A DNA stretch of 64,000 bases from Variovorax sp. PAMC28562. GTDB lineage: Bacteria; Pseudomonadota; Gammaproteobacteria; Burkholderiales; Burkholderiaceae_C. The notes under the pieces are model-generated. The model made no database searches, was not told the origin of the DNA, and worked only from the letters and a program-made list of their open reading frames with translations. This document shows positions 1-8,699 of the stretch, in pieces (position 1 is the stretch's first letter; every line of letters starts with the position of its first letter). Made by a program: the position numbers and the translations under genes. The stretch lies in contig NZ_CP060296.1 in the NCBI RefSeq assembly GCF_014303735.1, positions 1,251,501-1,315,500 of the forward strand, read 5' to 3'.

Positions 1-602
1 CAAAGGCGATCGACATCGAGAGCCTGGTGAAAGCATTCGACCGGCGTGCGCCACTGGCCGGCAAACTTTCGGGCACGACCGAGATCGATGTCGAGGGCGA
101 GCAGGTCACCGAGTTCGCCCGAAAGCTGCACACGCGCACGCGGTTCTCGGTCAAGCCCGCAGCGCTGACACGAATCGATCTCGCCAAAGCAGTCAGCACC
201 GCCGGCATCAGCCGCGGCGGCCGCACGCCGCTCGATGAGCTCAGCGGCACGCTCGACACCCAAGGCACCGACGACGGCGTCGTCCTCAAGTACACCAACC
301 TGAAGGCACGTTCCGGCGTGCTCACCGCCACGGGCAACGTGCGATTGTTCAACCGCAAGATCGATGGCGATGTGGCGGTCGACATCGTCGACGGCGTGGT
401 CGGCGTGCCATTGAAAGTGGCTGGCACGGTCGATGAGCCGGAGGTGTCGCTGACTGGCGCTGCGCTCACCGGGGCTGCGATAGGTACCGCGGTGCTGCCG
501 GGCGTGGGAACCGCGATCGGGGCGCGTATCGGGCAGAAGGTCGAGCAGATGTTCGGTGGGAAGAAGGACGATAGAGCGAAGGCCGGGGTGGGGCGGCCTT
601 AG
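1..602 (+). CDS. AsmA-like protein, C-terminal fragment
   Basis: The reading frame is open from the left edge of the window (first complete codon at base 3), so the start lies outside. About 199 residues are visible. They include stretches such as LDELSGTLDTQG and NLKARSGVLTATG, which match the repeated beta-strand pattern of the AsmA C-terminal domain found in envelope proteins linked to outer-membrane assembly or lipid transport. The C-terminus holds a Gly/Ala-rich segment (TGAALTGAAIGTAVLPGVGT) and then a basic tail. It converges on livF, 32 bases downstream. The family assignment is from pattern recognition; the exact member (AsmA, TamB-like or YhdP-like) cannot be told from this fragment. 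Confidence 0.7.
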   Translation, partial: KAIDIESLVKAFDRRAPLAGKLSGTTEIDVEGEQVTEFARKLHTRTRFSVKPAALTRIDLAKAVSTAGISRGGRTPLDELSGTLDTQGTDDGVVLKYTNLKARSGVLTATGNVRLFNRKIDGDVAVDIVDGVVGVPLKVAGTVDEPEVSLTGAALTGAAIGTAVLPGVGTAIGARIGQKVEQMFGGKKDDRAKAGVGRP

Positions 603-634
603 CTGCTTGGCTGGTTGTGTGCCGTTGCAGGCAA

Positions 635-1336
635 TCAGACCCCCAGCCACCCAGCCAGTTCATCGGGCGCCGCACTCAATTCAGCGGAAGAGGACGCCAG
701 CACGATGCGCCCCTTCTCCATCACCACCGCCCGGTCGGTATGGGCCAGCACGCGGCGCCAGTCGCGGTCCACGATGAGCGTCGCGATACCGGTGGCCCTG
801 ATGTCGCCGATCACGCGCCAGATCTCCGCGACCACCAGCGGCGCGAGTCCTTCGGTCGCTTCGTCGAGCACCAGCAGGCGCGGGTTCGTCATCAGGGCCC
901 GGCCGATCGCGAGCATCTGCTGCTCGCCGCCCGACAGTTGCTGCCCGCCGAAATTGAGCCGCTCGGACAGCCGCGGAAAGGTCGCCATCACGCGCTCGAA
1001 AGTCCAGTCGCGAGCGCCGCCGATGCCCGCCCGTTCGCTCATCACCAGGTTCTCTCGCACCGACAGATTGGGGAAGATGCCGCGGCCCTCGGGCACGTAG
1101 CCGATGCCGCGTCGCGCCATCTTCTCCGGTGCGCTGCCGGTCACGTCGATGCCGTCGAGCAGTAAACGGCCCGACGCCGGCCGCACGTAGCCCATCAGCG
1201 TGCGGATGAGCGTGGTCTTGCCCATGCCGTTGCGCCCGAGCAAGCCGAGCGACGTGGCGGCAGGGAGTTCGATATCGACACCGCGCAGGATGTGGCTGTC
1301 GCCGTAGTACGTGTTGATGGCTTCGATCTGGAGCAC
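635..1336 (-). CDS. livF: Liv-type ABC transporter ATPase (LivF)
   Basis: ATP-binding subunit of a branched-chain amino acid type (HAAT) importer, 233 residues. Visible are Walker A (GRNGMGKTTL, near residue 35), the signature LSGGEQQ and Walker B (LLVLDEATEG). I place the start at the GTG at 1336. It has a good ribosome site (AAGGA, 7 bases upstream) and begins one base after the livG stop; an upstream in-frame ATG at 1372 would overlap livG. Last gene of the minus-strand operon that starts with bclA, so the likely cargo is benzoate or a related aromatic acid rather than leucine. The substrate is inferred from context only. Confidence 0.92.
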   Translation of the reverse strand: MLQIEAINTYYGDSHILRGVDIELPAATSLGLLGRNGMGKTTLIRTLMGYVRPASGRLLLDGIDVTGSAPEKMARRGIGYVPEGRGIFPNLSVRENLVMSERAGIGGARDWTFERVMATFPRLSERLNFGGQQLSGGEQQMLAIGRALMTNPRLLVLDEATEGLAPLVVAEIWRVIGDIRATGIATLIVDRDWRRVLAHTDRAVVMEKGRIVLASSSAELSAAPDELAGWLGV

Positions 1337-1337
1337 G

Positions 1338-2084
1338 TCAATGTCCTTCGCCGAGGTAGGCGGTGCGCACATCGGCGTTGTTGCGGATCGCGGCCGGATC
1401 GCCGGTCGCGATGACGGTACCGTTCACCATCACCGTGATGCGATCGGCGATGCGAAACACCGCGTCCATGTCGTGCTCCACCAGCAGGATCGCATGCGTC
1501 TTTTTCAGACGCGTCAGCAAGGCGAGCATGCGTTCGGTTTCTTCAGCGCCCATGCCTGCGAGCGGTTCGTCGAGCAGCAGCACGCGCGGCTTCGTCGCCA
1601 GGCACATCGCGACTTCGAGCTGTCGCTTGGCACCGTGGCTCAGCGTACCGGCAATGCGCCCTGCATCGGCCTCGAGGCCGGCGGCAGCGAGTGCTTCTCC
1701 CGCCGCTGCATTGCTCGCCGCGCAACTGCCCGATGCCTGCCAGACCGCCCACGGCCGTGCCGTCGCGGCCTGCGCCGAAAGCCGGCAGTTCTCGTGCACG
1801 CTGAACTCCGGAAAGATCGTGGTGCGCTGGTAGCTGCGACCCACTCCGTCACGCGCGCGGCGCGACTGCGCGCGCGTCGTGATGTCGACACCATCGAGCG
1901 CCACGCGCCCGCTCGATGCGGCGATCTCGCCCGACAGCATGTTGATCAAAGTCGACTTGCCTGCGCCGTTGGTGCCGATCACCGCGTGGATTTCGCCGCG
2001 GTGCAGGTCGATGCTGACTGCGTTGACGGCGACGAGCCCGCCGAAGCGGCGCGTCAATGCATCGACGGACAACAGCGCGCTCAT
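1338..2084 (-). CDS. livG: Liv-type ABC transporter ATPase (LivG)
   Basis: Second ATPase of the same HAAT importer, 248 residues. It shows Walker A (GTNGAGKSTL), a signature LSHGAKRQ where the ABC motif is expected, and Walker B (RVLLLDEPLAG). The C-terminal extension ends TAYLGEGH, typical of LivG. LivF and LivG pair on the cytoplasmic face of the LivHM permease. It lies 13 bases downstream of livM and directly before livF. Confidence 0.93.
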   Translation of the reverse strand: MSALLSVDALTRRFGGLVAVNAVSIDLHRGEIHAVIGTNGAGKSTLINMLSGEIAASSGRVALDGVDITTRAQSRRARDGVGRSYQRTTIFPEFSVHENCRLSAQAATARPWAVWQASGSCAASNAAAGEALAAAGLEADAGRIAGTLSHGAKRQLEVAMCLATKPRVLLLDEPLAGMGAEETERMLALLTRLKKTHAILLVEHDMDAVFRIADRITVMVNGTVIATGDPAAIRNNADVRTAYLGEGH

Positions 2085-2097
2085 GCTGGCGCCCTCG

Positions 2098-3048
2098 TCA
2101 TGTCGCCGCCCTCGGCGAGAGCCGCGCCGCGATGCCGATGATCCCCTTGGGCAGCAGTGCGACGAACGCGATGATCGACAGGCCCAGCGTCAGCTGCCAG
2201 TGATCCGCCAGCGGACCGACCACGGCGTGCGTCGACAACAGCTCCTTCAACAGCGTGAAGGCGACAGCACCGATCACTGCGCCGCGCAGGTGGCCGAGAC
2301 CGCCCAGGATGATCATCAACAGCACCTCGCCGGAGTTGTGCCATGCCAGCAATTCAGGATTGACCACGCCGTCGCGTGCGGCCAGCAAGAAGCCCGCGAG
2401 CCCGGCCAGTGCGCCGGCAATGACGAAGGCCGCGAGCTTGTAGCCATACACCGGATAGCCCGCCGCCCGCATGCGCTGTTCGTTGACGCGGATGCCGGCC
2501 AGTGCCGCGCCGAACCGCGAGCGCCGGATCAACGCCAGCAAGCCGAAAGTGAACACCAGCGCCGCCAGCACGAAGTAGAACTGCATGCTGCGGTTCTCCA
2601 TATCGAGCGCGCCCAGCGCGGGCCGCACGTACATGTAGATGCCGTCGCTGCCGCCGCCGAGCTTGGTGTCGTGGAACACGAAGAACGCCATCTGTGCGAA
2701 GGCCAGCGTGACCATGATGAAGTACACGCCGCGCGTGCGCAGGCTCAACGCACCGACCACCAGCGCATAGGCCGCTGCCGAGCCCATCGCGAGCGGCAGC
2801 AGCCATGCGATGGAGCCGCCTTCGGCGCCCGAGCCGAGCACCGTCGCGTAGGCACCGATGCCGTAGAACGCCGCATGGCCCAGGCTCACCAGCCCGGTCA
2901 TGCCGACCAGCAGTTCGAGGCTCAGCGCAAAGATCGACAGGATCATCACCTTGACGATGAAATCCGAAACGTACGGGCTCAGCAGTGGGCCGAGCAGCGC
3001 CAGTGCAATGGCACAGGCGAGCGGAAGAAATCGGTTGAACTGGTGCAT
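2098..3048 (-). CDS. livM: Liv-type ABC transporter permease (LivM)
   Basis: Inner-membrane permease of 316 residues with about eight to nine hydrophobic segments. It contains the LivM hallmark GMTGLVSLGHAAFYGIGAY near residue 50. The ATG at 3048 overlaps the livH stop by one base (TGATG), so translation is probably coupled; a TTG at 3051 is also in frame but less likely. It forms a heterodimer with LivH. The operon position next to bclA suggests import of an aromatic acid. Confidence 0.93.
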   Translation of the reverse strand: MHQFNRFLPLACAIALALLGPLLSPYVSDFIVKVMILSIFALSLELLVGMTGLVSLGHAAFYGIGAYATVLGSGAEGGSIAWLLPLAMGSAAAYALVVGALSLRTRGVYFIMVTLAFAQMAFFVFHDTKLGGGSDGIYMYVRPALGALDMENRSMQFYFVLAALVFTFGLLALIRRSRFGAALAGIRVNEQRMRAAGYPVYGYKLAAFVIAGALAGLAGFLLAARDGVVNPELLAWHNSGEVLLMIILGGLGHLRGAVIGAVAFTLLKELLSTHAVVGPLADHWQLTLGLSIIAFVALLPKGIIGIAARLSPRAAT

Positions 3049-3920
3049 CAAGCCCTGCGCCCCATAAGACCTTCAGGCCGCCAGATCAGCACGATCGCCA
3101 TCAGCACATAGATACCCATGCCGCTCACTTCGGCAAAGAGCACCTTGCCGAAGGTGTCGACGAAGCCGACCAGAAGCGATGCCACCAGTGCCCCGGTGAT
3201 CGAGCCGATACCGCCGATCACCACGACCACGAAGCAGACGATGAGCACGCTGGCGCCCATGCCGGGATAGACCGAAGACATCGGTGCCGCGATCATCCCG
3301 GCCAATGCGGCGAGCGCTACGCCGGCGGCGAAGACGATGCGGTAGAGCTTGCGGATGTCGATGCCCAGGCCGCGCACCATGTCGCGGTTGCTGCCACCAG
3401 CGCGAATCATCATGCCCAACCGCGTGCGGTTCACGACGAAGTAGAGAGCGGCCGCCAGCACGATGCAGGCGGCCGATGCGAAGAGCCGATACCACGGGTA
3501 GCTCATGAGGTCGCCGAGCGCGAAGCTGCCTTCGAGCCACGGTGGCGCCTTGACGCCGTGCACGTCGTTGCCGACGAGGATCGAGCGCACCTCTTCGAAC
3601 ATCAGGATGAGGCCGTAGGTCATCAGCACTTGCTGCAAATGGTCGCGCTGGTACAGGTAGCTGAAGAAGGCCCATTCGAGCAGATAGCCGAACACCGCAG
3701 CGAGCACCACGCCGGCCAGCAGCATGACTATGAACTGGTCGCCGAAGAGCGGTGCCAGCGCGAACGCCATGTAGGCACCCAGCATGTAGAAGCTGCCGTG
3801 TGCCAGATTGATGACGCCCATGATCCCGAAGATCAGCGTCAGCCCCGACGCCACCAGGAACAGCAGCAAGCCGTACTGCACGGCGTTCAGGCACTGGACG
3901 AGAAAGGTCCCCAATTCCAC
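3048..3920 (-). CDS. livH: Liv-type ABC transporter permease (LivH)
   Basis: Permease partner of LivM, 290 residues. It has the family motif GIMGVINLAHGSFYMLGAY near residue 33 and a C-terminus rich in membrane helices (VLMAIVLIWRPEGLMG). The start is a GTG at 3920 with only a weak ribosome site; no better in-frame start is visible before the upstream gene. It lies 23 bases after the stop of the substrate-binding protein gene. Confidence 0.92.
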   Translation of the reverse strand: MELGTFLVQCLNAVQYGLLLFLVASGLTLIFGIMGVINLAHGSFYMLGAYMAFALAPLFGDQFIVMLLAGVVLAAVFGYLLEWAFFSYLYQRDHLQQVLMTYGLILMFEEVRSILVGNDVHGVKAPPWLEGSFALGDLMSYPWYRLFASAACIVLAAALYFVVNRTRLGMMIRAGGSNRDMVRGLGIDIRKLYRIVFAAGVALAALAGMIAAPMSSVYPGMGASVLIVCFVVVVIGGIGSITGALVASLLVGFVDTFGKVLFAEVSGMGIYVLMAIVLIWRPEGLMGRRA

Positions 3921-3943
3921 GCGGTCGATCTCGCTTCAGGCCA

Positions 3944-5122
3944 TCACATGCGGCAGCCGCGGGCCGGGTCGGCCAAAGCCTTGCTGGCAATGCTGATCAT
4001 CTTGTTTTCCTTGCCCTCGACCTTGCGCAGATAGATGTCCTGCACCGGGTTGTGCGACTTGCTGATGGAGAACGCGCCGCGTGGGCTGTCGATCTTCGTC
4101 TTCTCGATAGCGGCTGCGAACTCGGCCTTCTTCGAGATGTCGCCCTTGACCGCGGCGAGGCCGATGCCGAGCATCTGCGCCGCGTCGTAGCCCTGCACCG
4201 CATACACGTCGGGCTGCAGCTTGAACATCTTGGCGTAGGCCGTGCGAAAGCTCGTGTCGCGCGGTGTGTTGAGGCCATCGGCGTAATGCAGCGCGGTCAG
4301 GATGCCCTGCGCCGCGTCGCCCTGCGCATCCAGCGTGCCATCCGTCAGGAAGCCGGGGCCGTACAGCGGGATGGTCTTGTTGAGACCTGCCGCGGCATAG
4401 TCCTTGACGAACTTCACCGCGCCACCGCCTGCGAAGAAGGCGAAGACGGCATCCGGCTTGGCCGCCGCGATCTCGGTCAGCAGCGCCTGGAACTCGACAT
4501 TGGGGAACGGCACGTTGAGCTGCTTGCTGACCTGCCCGCCGTTCTTCTCGAAGCCTTCCTTGAAGCCGTTGACCGCTTCGTCACCTGCCGCGTACTTCCA
4601 GGTGATGGTGATCGCCTTCTTCTTTTTTTCCTGCCTGGCTGCGACCTCGCCCATGGCGTAGGCGGGCTGCCAGTTGGTGAACGAACTGCGGAAGATGTTG
4701 GGCGCGCACATCGGGCCCGTCACTGCATCCGCGCCGGCGTTAGGCACGATCAGGATCGTGCCGCTCTCCTTCGCCGCCTTGGCCATCGCCATCGCCACAC
4801 CCGAGTGCACTGTGCCGACAATGACATCGACGTTGTCGCGCTTGATCAGCTTGTTGACGTTGTCGGTGGCTTTGGACGGATCGGACTCGTCGTCGACCTT
4901 CACGTACTCGATCTCGCGGCCACCGAGCTTGCCGCCTTGCTCTTCGACGCGCAGCTTGAAGCCGTTTTCAATCGCGACACCCAGCGCGGTGTAGGTGCCG
5001 CTGTAGGGCAGCATCAGCCCGACCTTGAGTTTGGCTTGCTGTGCATGACCGAGCGTGGCGATGCAGGCCAAAGTCAACGCCGTGAACGTGGCACGTGCGG
5101 CGCAGGTGAAGCGAGGGGTCAT
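3944..5122 (-). CDS. Liv-type ABC transporter substrate-binding protein
   Basis: Periplasmic binding protein of 392 residues (peripla_BP_6 / LivK class). The N-terminus is a signal peptide with a basic start, a hydrophobic core (ATFTALTLACIATLG) and a likely cleavage after GHA. The mature protein opens with KLKVGLMLPYSGTYTALG, the usual first strand of aromatic-acid and amino-acid binding proteins of this fold. The ATG at 5122 has AAGGAG 7 bases upstream and overlaps the stop of the hydrolase gene (ATGA). Orthologous arrangements beside benzoate-CoA ligase suggest benzoate as ligand; this is inference. Confidence 0.92.
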   Translation of the reverse strand: MTPRFTCAARATFTALTLACIATLGHAQQAKLKVGLMLPYSGTYTALGVAIENGFKLRVEEQGGKLGGREIEYVKVDDESDPSKATDNVNKLIKRDNVDVIVGTVHSGVAMAMAKAAKESGTILIVPNAGADAVTGPMCAPNIFRSSFTNWQPAYAMGEVAARQEKKKKAITITWKYAAGDEAVNGFKEGFEKNGGQVSKQLNVPFPNVEFQALLTEIAAAKPDAVFAFFAGGGAVKFVKDYAAAGLNKTIPLYGPGFLTDGTLDAQGDAAQGILTALHYADGLNTPRDTSFRTAYAKMFKLQPDVYAVQGYDAAQMLGIGLAAVKGDISKKAEFAAAIEKTKIDSPRGAFSISKSHNPVQDIYLRKVEGKENKMISIASKALADPARGCRM

Positions 5123-5919
5123 GAAAGTCTCCTTTTATTGATGAACGAAACGGTCGCCAATATGGCTTGTTCCGGCTGATCGCGATGCGGGGAATGCCCG
5201 CAGTCGGCCAGCTCGAGCAACTCGGTTTGCGGCAGGCGCCGCTTGATGCCGCGAATCTGTTGAAGCGTGCCGTATTCGTCGTCGACGCCCTGCATCGCCA
5301 GCACTGGGCAGTCGATGCCGGTCAGCTCGGCCTCGATGTTCCAGTGCCTGAAACTCTGGTGCAGCCAGATGCGGCTCCATCCCAGAAAGGCCGAGTCGGC
5401 GCTGTCGTGATAGCGACCCAGTCGCTGCGGCAGGTCAGTGGTCTCGTAGGCTGCGCGCGCCTGTTCGATGGCCTGCACCGTCTTGTCTTCGACAAGGATG
5501 TGCGGCGCGGCGACCACGAGGCCCGCCACCTGTTCGGGCGAATGGGCGGCGAACAGCAGCGCGATGGAGCCGCCATCGCTGTGGCCGAACAACCAGATGG
5601 GTTCGTTGATGCCGAGGGCGCCCAGCAGCCTGGGCAGCACCTCTTGCGCCTGCCGGTGCATGAAGTCGAGCTCCCATTTCTCGTTGACGCCGCGGGGTGT
5701 GGAGCGACCGTAGCCGGGGCGCGAAAACACCAGCCCCCGAAAGCCGCCCGCCTCGCACAGCCGCTGCGGGAAATCCTTCCACATCGCAACCGAGCCGAGG
5801 CCTTCGTGCAGAAACACGATCAACGGTGCACCGACGCGCTCGGGCGCGATGCGCACGACCTCGATGCGCACCGCGCGCTCGCGCCACTGGAGGGTGGCGA
5901 ATTCGCAATCCGACGTCAC
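5119..5919 (-). CDS. alpha/beta hydrolase in the benzoate operon
   Basis: Predicted cytoplasmic serine hydrolase of 266 residues. The nucleophile elbow is GHSDGGS, a candidate acid lies in GVDDEYG and the histidine in CGHSPHRD. The oxyanion-hole segment FLHEGLGS is also visible. The start is a GTG that overlaps the bclA stop (GTGA), and its own stop overlaps the ATG of the binding protein, so it is embedded in the benzoate operon. It could hydrolyse a lactone formed from box intermediates, or act as a thioesterase that frees stalled CoA. The substrate is not shown by the sequence. Confidence 0.85.
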   Translation of the reverse strand: MTSDCEFATLQWRERAVRIEVVRIAPERVGAPLIVFLHEGLGSVAMWKDFPQRLCEAGGFRGLVFSRPGYGRSTPRGVNEKWELDFMHRQAQEVLPRLLGALGINEPIWLFGHSDGGSIALLFAAHSPEQVAGLVVAAPHILVEDKTVQAIEQARAAYETTDLPQRLGRYHDSADSAFLGWSRIWLHQSFRHWNIEAELTGIDCPVLAMQGVDDEYGTLQQIRGIKRRLPQTELLELADCGHSPHRDQPEQAILATVSFINKRRLS

Positions 5920-7490
5920 GCGGCCTGTTCCCGCTCGCGCAGGCGGAAGCGCTGGATCTTGCCGGTGGCGGTCTTGGGCAGTTCGTCGACGAACTCGATG
6001 AAGCGTGGGTATTTGTAGGGCGCCAGTCGGTTTTTGACGAAGGCCTTGAGCTCGTCGTCGCTGGCGGTCTGGCCGGCCTTGAGCACCACGTAGGCCTTGG
6101 TCTTGGTCAAGCCGTCCGCATCCGGTTTGCCGATCACCGCGGCTTCGAGCACGGCCGGGTGCAGCATCAGCGTCGACTCGACCTCGAAGGGCGAAACGTA
6201 GATCCCGCTGACCTTCAGCATGTCGTCGCTGCGGCCGGCATAGGTGTAGTAGCCGTCTGCATCGCGCGAGTATTTGTCGCCGCTCTGGGTCCAGCCGTCC
6301 TTGAAGGTGGCGGCTGTTTTTTCGGGATTGGCCCAGTACATCAGCGCGGCGCTCGGGCCTTTGATGTAGAGGTCGCCGACCTCGCCGTCGGCCACGGCGT
6401 TGCCGTCTTCACCGCGCAGCTCGATCGCATAGCCTTCGACCGGCTTGCCCGTGGTGCCGTAACGAATGTCGCCCGGCCGGTTCGAGATGAAGACGTGCAG
6501 CATCTCGGTGGAACCGATGCCGTCGATGATTTCGCAGTCGTAGTGCGCCTTGAAGCGCTGTGCGATCTCGCCCGGCAAAGCTTCGCCGGCAGACGAGCAC
6601 ATGCGCAGTGCGACGGTGTCGGCCATCGGCAATGCAGGCGAGGCGAGCATGCCCGCGAAGCCGGTCGGCGCGCCGAAGAAGACGGTCGGCTTCATCGCCG
6701 CAGCTACGCCGTGCGCGGCATTGCCGGTCCAGCGCTTGAACGTGGCATCGGGCGTCGGGCGTTCGGCCATCAGCACCACGGTCGCACCCACCGACAGCGG
6801 AAAGGTCAGTGCGTTGCCCAGCCCATAGGCGAAGTACAGCTTGGCGGCCGAGAAACACACGTCGTCTTCGGTCAGCGCCAGCACCGGCTTGCCGAACAGT
6901 TCTGCCGTCCACCACAGGCTGCCGTGCGCGTGCACCGTGCCCTTGGGGCGCCCGGTCGAGCCGGAGGAATAGAGCCAGAAGGCGTGGTCGGTCGGCTCGG
7001 TTGCCAGCGGCTCGGCCATCGGCATGTGGCTGGCGATCATCGAGTCGAAATCCAGTGCGCCGTCGGGCAGTGTGGTGATCGGATGCGATACGAAGAGCCG
7101 ACGCAGCGCGTGCGGTGCGCGCGACATGCCGTCCTGCAACACCGGCAGCAAGGCGCCCGACACCAGCGCCGCGACCGAGCCGCTGTGGTCCAGCATGTAG
7201 GCGTAGTCGTCTGCCGTGAGCAGTGTGTTGACGGCCACCGGCACCACGCCGGCATACAGGCAACCGAGGAAACTGACGGGCCAGTCGATGCTGTCGAGTT
7301 GCAGCAGCAGTACGCGCTCCCCGCGCCTGATTCCCGCAGTGAGGAGTGCGGTGGCAAAACGACGTGCCCGATCTTCGAGCTGGCCGTAGCTGAGCGCGCC
7401 ATGGTCGTCGAGGTAAGCAGTTTTTTGCGCACGTCCGCGGTTCAGTGCAAACAGGTGCTCTGAAAAATTGAAGGGGCTCGGCAGGCTCAT
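5916..7490 (-). CDS. bclA: benzoate-CoA ligase
   Basis: Converts benzoate, ATP and CoA to benzoyl-CoA, the entry step of the box pathway. The 524-residue protein is an adenylate-forming enzyme. It carries the P-loop-like motif SGSTGRPKG, the A7/A8 region YAGRSDDMLKVSG with GIYVSPFEVE, and the catalytic lysine motif PKTATGKIQRF near the C-terminus. Length and motifs match benzoate-CoA ligases of Thauera, Azoarcus and Burkholderiales. It is the first gene of the minus-strand operon, with a GGAGAC ribosome site before the ATG at 7490. Its promoter region is shared with boxR and holds TGCA-type operator candidates. Confidence 0.93.
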   Translation of the reverse strand: MSLPSPFNFSEHLFALNRGRAQKTAYLDDHGALSYGQLEDRARRFATALLTAGIRRGERVLLLQLDSIDWPVSFLGCLYAGVVPVAVNTLLTADDYAYMLDHSGSVAALVSGALLPVLQDGMSRAPHALRRLFVSHPITTLPDGALDFDSMIASHMPMAEPLATEPTDHAFWLYSSGSTGRPKGTVHAHGSLWWTAELFGKPVLALTEDDVCFSAAKLYFAYGLGNALTFPLSVGATVVLMAERPTPDATFKRWTGNAAHGVAAAMKPTVFFGAPTGFAGMLASPALPMADTVALRMCSSAGEALPGEIAQRFKAHYDCEIIDGIGSTEMLHVFISNRPGDIRYGTTGKPVEGYAIELRGEDGNAVADGEVGDLYIKGPSAALMYWANPEKTAATFKDGWTQSGDKYSRDADGYYTYAGRSDDMLKVSGIYVSPFEVESTLMLHPAVLEAAVIGKPDADGLTKTKAYVVLKAGQTASDDELKAFVKNRLAPYKYPRFIEFVDELPKTATGKIQRFRLREREQAA

Positions 7491-7530
7491 CGTGGGTCTC
7501 CGTCTCGATCACTTGCGGTATCAGTTCATG

Positions 7531-7544
7531 TGCAGTATCTTGCT
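7531..7544 (-). promoter_or_regulatory. candidate BoxR operator upstream of bclA
   Basis: Read on the minus strand this is AGCAAGATACTGCA, a half-site/6-base spacer/half-site arrangement of the TGCA-N6-TGCA type. Azoarcus BzdR/BoxR operators are known to contain TGCA repeats. It lies about 40 bases upstream of the bclA ATG. A further TGCA occurs at 7547-7550. Confidence 0.55.
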
Positions 7545-7581
7545 TGTGCACGCACCATAAGCACGGCCCCATAGGGTGTCA

Positions 7582-7595
7582 AGCAATATAGTGCA
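7582..7595 (+). promoter_or_regulatory. candidate BoxR operator upstream of boxR
   Basis: AGCAATATAGTGCA, the same WGCA-N6-TGCA form as the copy at 7531-7544 and sharing nearly all of its bases. It ends 27 bases before the preferred boxR start at 7623, a position suited to autoregulation. Confidence 0.55.
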
Positions 7596-7622
7596 TGTAT
7601 GGTGTTTACCCCGAGGGATCGA

Positions 7623-8552
7623 ATGAACGAGCAAGTCGAGGCGGTGCTGTCGGCACCCGAAGAGATCGCGGAGAGCGAGGAAAAGAATCCACTGCTGGTG
7701 GCGCTGGGCGACCGGGTGCGCAACCTGCGCGCCCAACGCGGGCTCACGCGCAAGGCGGTGGCGAAGACAGCCGGCGTGTCGGAGCGGCACCTGGCCAACC
7801 TCGAATACGGCACCGGCAATGCATCGATCCTGGTGTTGCAGCAGGTCGCGACCGCACTGCACTGCCCGCTGGCCGAGCTGGTCGGCGACTTCACGACGAG
7901 TTCGCCTGAATGGCTGTTGATTCGAGAGCTGCTGGAGCACCGCGACGAGGCCGATCTGCGCCGCGTGCGCGTGGCCATCGGTGAGCTGCTCGGCACCGCG
8001 GGCGTCGACGCGGCACGGCACCGGCGCATCGCGCTCGTGGGCCTGCGCGGCGCAGGAAAATCCACGCTCGGCCAAATGCTCGCGGACGAGCTGGAACTGC
8101 CCTTTGTCGAGCTCAGCCGCGAGGTCGAAAAGCTGGCCGGCTGCAGCGTGCGTGAGATCCACGATTTGTATGGCACCAACGCCTATCGCCGCTACGAGCG
8201 GCGTGCGCTGGAAGAGGCGATCCAGATCTATGGCGAGGTCGTCATCGCGACGCCGGGCGGCATCGTGTCGGACCCGGCCACCTTCAATGAACTGCTGGCG
8301 CATTGCACCACCGTGTGGCTGCAGGCCGCACCCGAAGAGCACATGGGCCGGGTGGTCGCGCAGGGCGACACGCGGCCCATGGCGGCCAGCAAGGAAGCGA
8401 TGCAGGACCTCAAGCGCATTCTCGACGGCCGGGCGGCTTTCTATTCGAAGGCCGACCTGACGATCGACACGCACGGCCAGACGCTGCAGCAAAGTTTCGA
8501 CGCGCTGCGCAGCGCGGTGCTGCCTGTGGTCGGCGCGCAAAACGGCACCTGA
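7623..8552 (+). CDS. boxR: BoxR transcriptional regulator (XRE plus shikimate-kinase-like domain)
   Basis: Repressor of aerobic benzoate genes, 309 residues. The N-terminal half holds an XRE helix-turn-helix (LRAQRGLTRKAVAKTAGVS, near residues 35-55). The C-terminal half, from about residue 130, is a shikimate-kinase-like fold with a P-loop GLRGAGKSTLG. This two-domain design is the BzdR/BoxR family, where the kinase-like domain binds benzoyl-CoA as inducer. I prefer the ATG at 7623 (GAGGG seven bases upstream). The ATG at 7599 would add eight residues and sit against the operator candidate. It lies divergent from bclA and upstream of boxC. Confidence 0.93.
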   Translation: MNEQVEAVLSAPEEIAESEEKNPLLVALGDRVRNLRAQRGLTRKAVAKTAGVSERHLANLEYGTGNASILVLQQVATALHCPLAELVGDFTTSSPEWLLIRELLEHRDEADLRRVRVAIGELLGTAGVDAARHRRIALVGLRGAGKSTLGQMLADELELPFVELSREVEKLAGCSVREIHDLYGTNAYRRYERRALEEAIQIYGEVVIATPGGIVSDPATFNELLAHCTTVWLQAAPEEHMGRVVAQGDTRPMAASKEAMQDLKRILDGRAAFYSKADLTIDTHGQTLQQSFDALRSAVLPVVGAQNGT

Positions 8553-8610
8553 GGCCGATTTTGAAATAAGGCATTCCAGTCGTCGGGCGGTATTGACTCG
8601 CTCCGTTGCA

Positions 8611-8624
8611 TGCACGATCATGCA
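8611..8624 (+). promoter_or_regulatory. candidate BoxR operator upstream of boxC
   Basis: TGCACGATCATGCA is an exact TGCA-N6-TGCA. It sits in a larger palindrome, TGCATG-CACGAT-CATGCA (8607-8624). Located in the boxR-boxC gap about 75 bases before the boxC ATG, where a BzdR/BoxR-type repressor would be expected to act. Confidence 0.6.
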
Positions 8625-8653
8625 TGCGATCGGAGAAAGACGGCGCACGGACA

Positions 8654-8667
8654 TGCACTATCTTTCA
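8654..8667 (-). promoter_or_regulatory. second candidate BoxR operator upstream of boxC
   Basis: On the minus strand this reads TGAAAGATAGTGCA, one weaker half-site followed by AGATAG and TGCA. It closely resembles the copy upstream of bclA. It lies 43 bases from the copy at 8611 and 32 bases before boxC. Confidence 0.45.
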
Positions 8668-8699
8668 TGTTTGCCAAAGTCTTCAGGAGATAACCCACC

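Noticed and set aside
7599..7622. An earlier boxR start at 7599
   Set aside because: It abuts the operator candidate and lacks a ribosome site; 7623 is better supported.
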